From NCBI GenBank assembly GCA_964508135.1, contig CAZDSU010000018.1, positions 1 to 64,000 of the forward strand: 64,000 nt of DNA, written 5' to 3'. This stretch comes from UBA6168 sp964508135. Its GTDB lineage: Bacteria; Bacteroidota; Bacteroidia; Chitinophagales; Saprospiraceae. The position numbers and the translations under genes were made by a program. Each line of letters starts with the position of its first letter. The first letter of the stretch is position 1. The notes beneath the pieces are model-generated. The model worked only from the letters and a program-made list of their open reading frames with translations, had not been told where the DNA came from and ran no database searches. Shown one piece after another: positions 58,777 to 64,000 of the stretch.

Positions 58777-58820
58777 CACCTTTCCGCAGAGGTGACACCT
58801 TTCAAAAAGGTGTCACCTCT
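58772..58820. repeat. palindromic repeat family B, copy 3
   Basis: A left half-copy (58772-58783, overlapping the hemerythrin stop codon) and then a full 33-bp hairpin (58788-58820) of AGAGGTGACACCTTT and complement, near-identical to copy 2. Confidence 0.85.
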
Positions 58821-58844
58821 ACAAATCGCTACAAAACCTGGACG

Positions 58845-59030
58845 ATGAAAAAACGGCAAGCTAAATATCCACCAAAAAAAACGTGTGGAACCGACATGCC
58901 GGAACCGAACAGCTCGCCAGTTTGCTATGCCGAAAGTGCGGAGGTGCTGCCGGAGTATCGCTGGGAGATTTCCGAAAAGGAGACGACACAACGTCAGGAG
59001 GGTACGGAACACAATCGGCGCTCAAAGTAG
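58845..59030 (+). CDS. possible small protein (61 residues)
   Basis: From ATG 58845 a 61-codon frame encodes MKKRQAKYPPKKTCGTDMPE..., with Cys14 and a second Cys in SSPVCYAESAEVLPEYR. The first 40 residues look protein-like, but the tail (KETTQRQEGTEHNRRSK) does not, and codon patterns do not settle it. It could be a true small gene, or a truncated start of a longer lost one. Apart from this, 58777-59146 holds only repeat family B and the hairpin at 59061-59121. Confidence 0.35.
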   Translation: MKKRQAKYPPKKTCGTDMPEPNSSPVCYAESAEVLPEYRWEISEKETTQRQEGTEHNRRSK

Positions 59031-59060
59031 GCAGGCTGCATTTTTTGATTTCAGATTCCA

Positions 59061-59121
59061 GATTACTTGATTTCAGATTTCCCGTTGTGCCAATCCATCA
59101 AAAACCTGAAATCAGGTAATC
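59061..59121. repeat. imperfect hairpin before the DUF2867-type gene
   Basis: GATTACTTGATTTCAG (59061-59076) pairs with CTGAAATCAGGTAATC (59106-59121) with one mismatch. Tandem GATTTCAG units precede it, and two ATCGTCA units follow. Confidence 0.7.
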
Positions 59122-59146
59122 GTCAATCGTCAATCAAACAACCTGC

Positions 59147-60625
59147 GTGAAAATCCTCATCACCGGCGCAAACGGCTACATCGGCCAGCGGCTCATTCCC
59201 GTACTGATTGAGCAGGGGCACCAGCTCTATTGCTGCGTGCGCGACCGTGAGCGTTTCGAGGCAGAACACACCCACCCACAGATACTGATTCAAGAGGTTG
59301 ACTTTCTGCAACCCGTTGCTGACCAGGTATTTCCAAAGGATGTGGAGGTAGCTTTTTACCTGATACACTCGATGAGCAGCAAGGGCGATTTCATGGAAAA
59401 AGAAGCGAGGGCAGCCAGGAATTTTACCAAGGCTTTGGAAAAAACAAGTTGTCGCCAGCTTATCTATCTGAGCGGCATCGTCAACGAGGCGAAACTTTCC
59501 AACCACCTTAAAAGCCGGTTCAACGTAGAAAAAATACTCCGCTCCGGGCAAGTCCCGCTGACGGTGCTGCGGGCGGGCATCATTGTCGGATCGGGCAGCG
59601 CCTCCTTTGAAATCATTCGGGATTTGATGGAAAAACTGCCCGTGCTGATTGCCCCGAAATGGCTCAGTATCCGCTGCCAGCCCATCGGCGTGCGCAACGT
59701 GATTCAATTCCTGGCAGGCGTGATGCTGCGGGAAGAAACCTTTGGAAAGGACTACGACATCGGCGGACCGGAGGCGTTGAGCTACCGGGAGATGCTGATG
59801 CAATATGCACAGGTGCGCCTTTTGAAGCGCTATATTTTCATTTGCCCGTTGATATCGCCCAGGTTGTCGTCGCATTGGCTTTACTTCATCACCTCCACTT
59901 CCTTCCCGCTCGCCGTCAACCTGGTGGACAGCATGAAAGTGAACGTGATTTGCCGCCCCAACACGCTGGCAAACGATCTGGGCATCGAACTGATGAGCTA
60001 CCGGGATGCCGTAAAGCTGGCGTTCCTGCGCATCCAGCAGCACATGGTTATCAGCAGTTGGAAGGATGCTTTCAGCTCTTTTAATACCAATCCCCGCCTG
60101 ATGGATTACGTGAAGGTTCCGATTCACGGCTGCTTCCGGGATTTCAAAAGGCGGGACGTGTCCGGCAGAGCGGACGAAGTGATGGAGCGGGTGTGGAGCA
60201 TCGGCGGGCAGACCGGCTGGTACTACGCCAATTTTCTGTGGAGGTTCCGGGGTTACATAGACAGGTTTTCGGGCGGCGTGGGGCTGCGCCGGGGGCGCAC
60301 CAATCCCGATAAAATTTACGCCGGCGATGCGCTCGACTTCTGGCGGGTACTCGTGGCTGACCAGCCCAACTGCCGCCTGCTTCTCTATGCCGAGATGAAA
60401 TTGCCGGGAGAAGCTTGGCTGGAGTTCAAAATCGTGAAAAGGGGAGCGCACTGGGAACTCCATCAAACCGCCACCCTGCGGGCAACAGGGATTTGGGGGC
60501 GGTTCTATTGGTACATCTTGCTGCCTTTCCATTTTTTCATTTTCAACGGGATGATTGACAAACTGACGCGGCGGGAAATGGGGAACGACCAGCAAAGACG
60601 GGCTGGTTTGGGAAAAGTGTTTTAA
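59147..60625 (+). CDS. atypical SDR with C-terminal DUF2867-like domain
   Basis: A 492-residue protein starting at GTG 59147. Residues 1-240 are an extended SDR with the N-terminal NAD(P) motif ILITGANGYIGQRLIP and FYLIHSMSS; the later half (RVWSIGGQTGWYYANFLWR; GGVGLRRGRTNPDKIYAGD; FWRVL; LLLYAEMKLPGEAWLEF) is the DUF2867 pattern. Such proteins are common in bacteria but their reaction is unknown. No ATG fits the start, and the GTG gives the full Rossmann strand. Confidence 0.85.
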   Translation: MKILITGANGYIGQRLIPVLIEQGHQLYCCVRDRERFEAEHTHPQILIQEVDFLQPVADQVFPKDVEVAFYLIHSMSSKGDFMEKEARAARNFTKALEKTSCRQLIYLSGIVNEAKLSNHLKSRFNVEKILRSGQVPLTVLRAGIIVGSGSASFEIIRDLMEKLPVLIAPKWLSIRCQPIGVRNVIQFLAGVMLREETFGKDYDIGGPEALSYREMLMQYAQVRLLKRYIFICPLISPRLSSHWLYFITSTSFPLAVNLVDSMKVNVICRPNTLANDLGIELMSYRDAVKLAFLRIQQHMVISSWKDAFSSFNTNPRLMDYVKVPIHGCFRDFKRRDVSGRADEVMERVWSIGGQTGWYYANFLWRFRGYIDRFSGGVGLRRGRTNPDKIYAGDALDFWRVLVADQPNCRLLLYAEMKLPGEAWLEFKIVKRGAHWELHQTATLRATGIWGRFYWYILLPFHFFIFNGMIDKLTRREMGNDQQRRAGLGKVF

Positions 60626-60703
60626 CGTAACCCCTTCTGCGATAAGTACCAAACTTGATTTAGTTTAGATTATTCAAGGCAAGGCAGTTGGCATTGCCGG
60701 TAG

Positions 60704-60777
60704 GGGGTTTGGGGGCGGAACGCCCCCAAAAGCACCCTTCCCCTCGACGAGCCGCCGAAGGCGGCGAGGAGGGGGAG
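60704..60777. repeat. GC-rich repeat family D, copy 2
   Basis: GGGGGCGGAACGCCCCC and the GCCGCC-GAA-GGCGGC hairpin repeat the core of the element at 33185-33312, but the 20-bp terminal repeats are absent. The 396-bp gap 60626-61021 otherwise contains only the promoter at 60926-60968. Confidence 0.8.
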
Positions 60778-60925
60778 AATGTAAGTTGAACAGCATAACC
60801 CTTGCTGCGTTTGCTTTCCCAACTGTCCGCAGCCTGCGTGTTTCTTCCAGACTTGCTTCTTTTCCATCAAAAATCACAGCTTTGTCTGTTCAATGTAAAA
60901 ATAAGGGGAAGGCTTGTAATTTTAA

Positions 60926-60968
60926 ATCAGACTAATTTGTCTTAATTAAAAAACTTGCCGTAACTTTG
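60926..60968 (+). promoter_or_regulatory. composite promoter of the rrf2-ric operon
   Basis: ATCAGA (60926-60931), 8 bp, TCTTAA (60940-60945), then a perfect -7 box TAACTTTG (60961-60968) starting 21 bp after the right half-site begins. The inner AGAC/GTCT pairing compensates for the weaker left half-site. Transcription would start near 60975, about 47 bp before the ATG. Confidence 0.6.
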
Positions 60969-61021
60969 CCACCGGAAAGAGAAACCGAATTACCAGTTTT
61001 TCATTTTCAAAACTCAAAAGC

Positions 61022-61456
61022 ATGTTTTCAAAAGCCTGCGAATACGCCATCAGGGCAACCCTGCTTATCGCCACCCACTCGCTGGAAGGCAGCCGGGTTA
61101 GCGTGAAAGACATCGCCGAAGATACTGGCTCGCCCGTTGCCTTCACCGGGAAGGTGTTGCAGCAACTAGCGAAGGGCGGCATCGTCCGTTCTGTGCAGGG
61201 AGTTCATGGCGGCTTCGAAATAGGGCGCAAAGAAATGGAAGGAACCCGGCTCAGCGAAATCGTCACTACCATTGACGGAAACCATATTTTCACGGGCTGT
61301 GGGTTGGGTCTCCGTGCCTGCAATGCCCTAAAACCCTGCCCCTTGCATGGGCGCTTCGCCATCGTGCGGAATGAGATGAAAGCCATGCTGGAAGAGACTA
61401 CCGTGCTTGAACTCGCACTCGGGCTGAAGGACGGCAGCACTTTCTTGAAACGTTAA
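61022..61456 (+). CDS. Rrf2-family regulator, NsrR-like (second copy)
   Basis: A 144-residue Rrf2 protein: MFSKACEYAIRATLLIA start, HTH in SVKDIAEDTGSPVAFTGKVLQQL, wing GGFEIGR, and Fe-S cysteines C93, C100, C106 with the same C-x6-C-x5-C spacing as the regulator at 2059. It heads an operon with the RIC/ScdA repair protein 53 bp downstream, a typical NsrR-controlled target. It probably senses NO and autoregulates. Confidence 0.88.
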   Translation: MFSKACEYAIRATLLIATHSLEGSRVSVKDIAEDTGSPVAFTGKVLQQLAKGGIVRSVQGVHGGFEIGRKEMEGTRLSEIVTTIDGNHIFTGCGLGLRACNALKPCPLHGRFAIVRNEMKAMLEETTVLELALGLKDGSTFLKR

Positions 61457-61509
61457 AATTTTTTAACTCAAAATGGGACTTTTCCGTCCTTTTTCTAAAT
61501 CACAAATAA

Positions 61510-62223
61510 ATGAACGTCAATCAAAATCAGACCATCGGCGAAACCGTCGCCCAAGACTACCGCACCGCATCGGTGTTCCAATCCCACGGCATTGATTTTT
61601 GCTGCAAGGGCGGGCGCACCATCAGCGAAGTTTGCGAGAACAAAAACCTCGAAACGCAGGCACTCCTGCGGGAACTTCAGGACGCCACCACCTCCAGCGA
61701 GCTACCCGCTGCCGACTACCGCACCTGGCCCCTCGACCTGCTGGCCGATTATGTGGAGAAAAAGCACCACCGCTACGTCGCAGCCAAATTGCCGGAGCTG
61801 ATGCAGTACCTGAACAAGCTCTGCAAGGTGCACGGCGAGCGCCACCCAGAACTGTTCGAAATCAGGGACGAATTTGCCCATGTCACCAACGAACTGACCT
61901 TCCACATGCAGAAGGAAGAAATGATATTGTTCCCGTTCGTGCGCAAATTGGCCACCGAAGAACACCCTGGCATACCGCCGTTCGGTACCGTCGAAAACCC
62001 CATCCGCATGATGATGGAGGAGCATACGGTGGAAGGCGACCGCCTCGCAAAAATATCGGCACTCAGCAACCAGTACACCGCCCCGGCAGACGGCTGCACG
62101 ACCTACCGGGTGGCATTTTCCATGCTGCGGGAATTTGAAGAAGACCTCCACCTGCACATCCATTTGGAGAACAACATCATGTTCCCCCGTGCCATCGAAC
62201 TGGAGAAGCAACGCTCAAACTGA
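61510..62223 (+). CDS. ric: RIC/ScdA di-iron Fe-S cluster repair protein
   Basis: A 237-residue repair-of-iron-centres protein (YtfE/ScdA/NorA type). The N-terminal ScdA_N domain has SVFQSHGIDFCCKGGRTISEVC with the Cys pair; the C-terminal hemerythrin-like part carries the di-iron ligands in EKKHHRYVAAKLPEL, VHGERHPELFEI, FHMQKEEMILFPFV, EEHTVEGDRLAKI and HIHLENNIMFPR. These proteins deliver iron to nitrosylated or oxidised Fe-S clusters. Placed after an NsrR-like regulator, it is probably induced by NO from denitrification. Confidence 0.93.
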   Translation: MNVNQNQTIGETVAQDYRTASVFQSHGIDFCCKGGRTISEVCENKNLETQALLRELQDATTSSELPAADYRTWPLDLLADYVEKKHHRYVAAKLPELMQYLNKLCKVHGERHPELFEIRDEFAHVTNELTFHMQKEEMILFPFVRKLATEEHPGIPPFGTVENPIRMMMEEHTVEGDRLAKISALSNQYTAPADGCTTYRVAFSMLREFEEDLHLHIHLENNIMFPRAIELEKQRSN

Positions 62224-62225
62224 CC

Positions 62226-62696
62226 ATGAGCGACACAAACCCATTGAAGCGGCACGCCTCCCTGCAGCCATTGAGCAGGGAGCACCACCACGGCTTGTTG
62301 CTTGGTTGGAAAATCCGCACCGGACTTTCAAAAGGGGTAGCACCGGAAAGGATAAAAGCCTATTCGGACTGGTTCTTCGAAAACCACCTGCTGCCTCATT
62401 TTGAAGTGGAGGAGCGGCATGTTTTCCCAGTTCTCGGCGGCAAGGAGCACCCGATGGTCAAGCGGGCATTGCGGGAGCACCGCAGGCTGCGGCGGCTGTT
62501 CGCTGCCACCGAAGCGTTGGGCAAACATTTGAGTCTGATTGAAGAAGAACTGACGGCGCATATCCGGTACGAGGAGCGGGTGCTTTTCAACGAGGTGCAA
62601 AAGGTGGCTACGCCAGCGCAATTGTCGGAAGTGGAGCACCTGCACAATGGCCAACCATTCGTCGAGGATTGGGCAGACCAATTTTGGGCGCAGTGA
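62226..62696 (+). CDS. hemerythrin-domain protein
   Basis: A 156-residue HHE protein starting 2 bp after ric. LSREHHHGLLLGWKI, HFEVEERHVFPVLG, REHRRLRRL and HIRYEERVLFNEVQ contain the di-iron His/Glu ligands. It is the fourth hemerythrin-fold protein in the window, counting RIC, and belongs to the NsrR-like operon. An O2/NO-binding or iron-handling role is likely. Confidence 0.88.
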   Translation: MSDTNPLKRHASLQPLSREHHHGLLLGWKIRTGLSKGVAPERIKAYSDWFFENHLLPHFEVEERHVFPVLGGKEHPMVKRALREHRRLRRLFAATEALGKHLSLIEEELTAHIRYEERVLFNEVQKVATPAQLSEVEHLHNGQPFVEDWADQFWAQ

Positions 62697-62870
62697 CAAT
62701 TTGGAGGAAGCTCGCCAAGCCCAAACAGTTTTCAAGACGCAGTTCAATTTTACCAGTTTGAAAACTTATTGGCTGCTGTATTTCTCATTTGTTCACTGAC
62801 AAAAATCACCAGCCCAAAAACAGGAGTTGGCGCTATTTTCACACCTTGAAAGTGAAAAAGTGTTCCTCCC

Positions 62871-63938
62871 ATGAGTAATGTCAACTCGAAATACCAAGCA
62901 ACTGTACCGCTTGAAGGCCAAAAAAAATTGCTTTGGCGGTACTTGCAGGGCTTGTTTTTCCTAATTGGCCTAGGCCTGTTTATGGCGCTGATTTTTGTCC
63001 CAAAAATCGGCGTAGTTGCTTTTTGGAACGTGCTGATACCGGTCGCACCACTGCTGTTTTTGGTCGCTTCCGGTTTATGGCGCAACGTCTGCCCATTGGC
63101 CTCGGTCGCCATGTTACCACATCATTTGAATCTTTCAAAAAGAAAGCGAATCCCGCTCAAATGGCAGGGTTGGCTGGCATTGGGCAGCGTGGCATTGCTG
63201 TTCCTCATCGTGCCAGCACGCCACTTGGCGCTCAACAACGACGGGCTTTCTACGGCCATTACGTTGGCTTTCTTGGCAACTTTGGCCTTCGTCGGCGGCC
63301 TATTTTTCGATGTAAAAAGTGCTTGGTGCTCCGGTCTCTGCCCCGTCCATCCAGTGGAAAAACTCTACGGCCAAAAAGTGGGCTTCACGCCCCCAAACGC
63401 CCATTGCGGCGCTTGCCACAACTGCGTCATTTCTTGCCCCGATTCCACTCCTAGGCAAATGGAAAAAATGCCCAACCAGCGCACCACACAGACACTCGCC
63501 ACTACGCTACTGACAGGTGGCCTGCCCGGCTTCATTTGGGGTTGGTTCCATGTGCCCGACTGCCGGGGCGCTGCCGACTGGCGGGAGTGCCTCGTGGCAT
63601 TCGGGCTGCCTTGGCTGACACTGGCCGTCACGCTGACAGTGTTCGTTTTGCTCCGCAAATTTTTACCAAAAAGCCGGGAAACGCTGCTGGTGAGCGTGTT
63701 TGCGGCAGCGTCCATTTCGTGTTACTATTGGTACCGCATTCCTTCGCTGGTTGGCTACGGGCTTTTCCCACAGGATGGGCTGCTGGTGGATTTGACCCAA
63801 ACGCTACCGCTTTGGAGCATCGTGGCAGCGCAGGTAGCAGCAGTGGCCTTCTTCGGCTGGTGGCTGGTGCTCCGCAATCCCGAACCGAGCGTTTGGGCGG
63901 TTCGTCCTCCGTTTTTGGTGAAAAAACTTGACGCTTGA
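62871..63938 (+). CDS. polytopic membrane protein with ferredoxin domain (NapH/NosR/CcoG-like)
   Basis: A 355-residue membrane protein with about eight helices and cytoplasmic Cys motifs: GLWRNVCPLASV, WCSGLCPVHPVEKLYG and CGACHNCVISCPD. This mixture is found in NapH, NosR and CcoG-type proteins that pass electrons between the quinone pool and periplasmic reductases or assist copper-protein maturation. The CP motif pair and ferredoxin cluster favour the NapH/NosR side, but only part of a second cluster is visible. The gene ends 62 bp before the window edge, so neighbours that would decide its role (nos or nap) may lie beyond. Confidence 0.8.
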   Translation: MSNVNSKYQATVPLEGQKKLLWRYLQGLFFLIGLGLFMALIFVPKIGVVAFWNVLIPVAPLLFLVASGLWRNVCPLASVAMLPHHLNLSKRKRIPLKWQGWLALGSVALLFLIVPARHLALNNDGLSTAITLAFLATLAFVGGLFFDVKSAWCSGLCPVHPVEKLYGQKVGFTPPNAHCGACHNCVISCPDSTPRQMEKMPNQRTTQTLATTLLTGGLPGFIWGWFHVPDCRGAADWRECLVAFGLPWLTLAVTLTVFVLLRKFLPKSRETLLVSVFAAASISCYYWYRIPSLVGYGLFPQDGLLVDLTQTLPLWSIVAAQVAAVAFFGWWLVLRNPEPSVWAVRPPFLVKKLDA

Positions 63939-64000
63939 TTTTTGTCATCGGCTCCCATGATTTTCGTCACGCCCGGCGGAGCAGATTTGCGCTTTTTTCG

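Noticed and set aside
63939..64000. Possible gene start at the right edge
   Set aside because: Only 62 bp remain and no start codon with a recognisable protein beginning is visible.

Overview
This window looks like chromosomal DNA of a Bacteroidota bacterium. The evidence is a type IX secretion (Por) sorting domain on a secreted peroxidase, many lipoproteins with a Cys followed by charged residues, promoters with the Bacteroidota -7 box TAnnTTTG, weak or absent Shine-Dalgarno sequences, and MbnP/MbnH and AlgE-like outer-membrane families. Base composition is clearly GC-rich, apart from two AT-rich intruders (31025-31819 and 51766-52524). Within the phylum it could be a sludge- or sediment-type Saprospirales relative, but that is a guess. 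I see no tRNA, rRNA or CRISPR array.

Layout. (1) 0.1-5.2 kb: a TetR-controlled small operon, an NsrR-like Rrf2 regulator and a quinol-dependent NO reductase. (2) 5.2-12.5 kb: an extracellular heme peroxidase, a vanadium-haloperoxidase/PAP2 lipoprotein, assimilatory APS reductase, a large uncharacterised protein and a QueD-like protein. (3) 12.5-19.2 kb, minus strand: hemerythrin, SDR, U32 protein, [4Fe-4S] ferredoxin, and a 4-hydroxybenzoyl-CoA reductase whose Fe-S and Mo subunits are fused. (4) 19.4-31 kb, plus strand: ATP-dependent (class I) benzoyl-CoA reductase in the order bcrC-bcrB-bcrA-bcrD, an SGNH protein, an acyl-CoA ligase, a third BcrB/HgdB-family subunit, and a fusion of a ketopantoate-reductase-like enzyme with a BcrD/HgdC-type ATPase. 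(5) 31-43.7 kb: thiolase, Had, Oah, Dch and a 3-hydroxyacyl-CoA dehydrogenase/enoyl-CoA hydratase fusion (ring hydration, ring opening, beta-oxidation), interleaved with a beta-propeller lipoprotein, a porin and an MbnP/MbnH pair. (6) 44-58 kb: a second porin, a diheme cytochrome c, narGHJI and two NarK transporters. An integron-like cassette sits between narH and narJ. (7) 58-64 kb: hemerythrins, an NsrR-like regulator, a RIC/ScdA Fe-S repair protein and a NapH/NosR-like membrane ferredoxin.

Together these genes describe anaerobic aromatic degradation. 4-Hydroxybenzoyl-CoA is dehydroxylated to benzoyl-CoA, reduced by BcrCBAD, then taken through Dch, Had and Oah to a pimelyl-type CoA ester and beta-oxidation. 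Electrons would go to nitrate (Nar), and NO is handled by qNor, NsrR and RIC. A shared promoter design (TTAAGA-N8-TCTTAA placed 21-22 bp upstream of the -7 box) precedes norB, the bcr operon, the beta-propeller gene, the second porin and the rrf2-ric operon, so one regulator may control both halves of this physiology.

The region is also full of short palindromic repeats of several families. They lie between genes, overlap stop codons, and in places sit in frame inside enzymes. A 100-N gap at 13569-13668 is flanked by an exact 55-bp duplication and is probably a scaffolding artefact.
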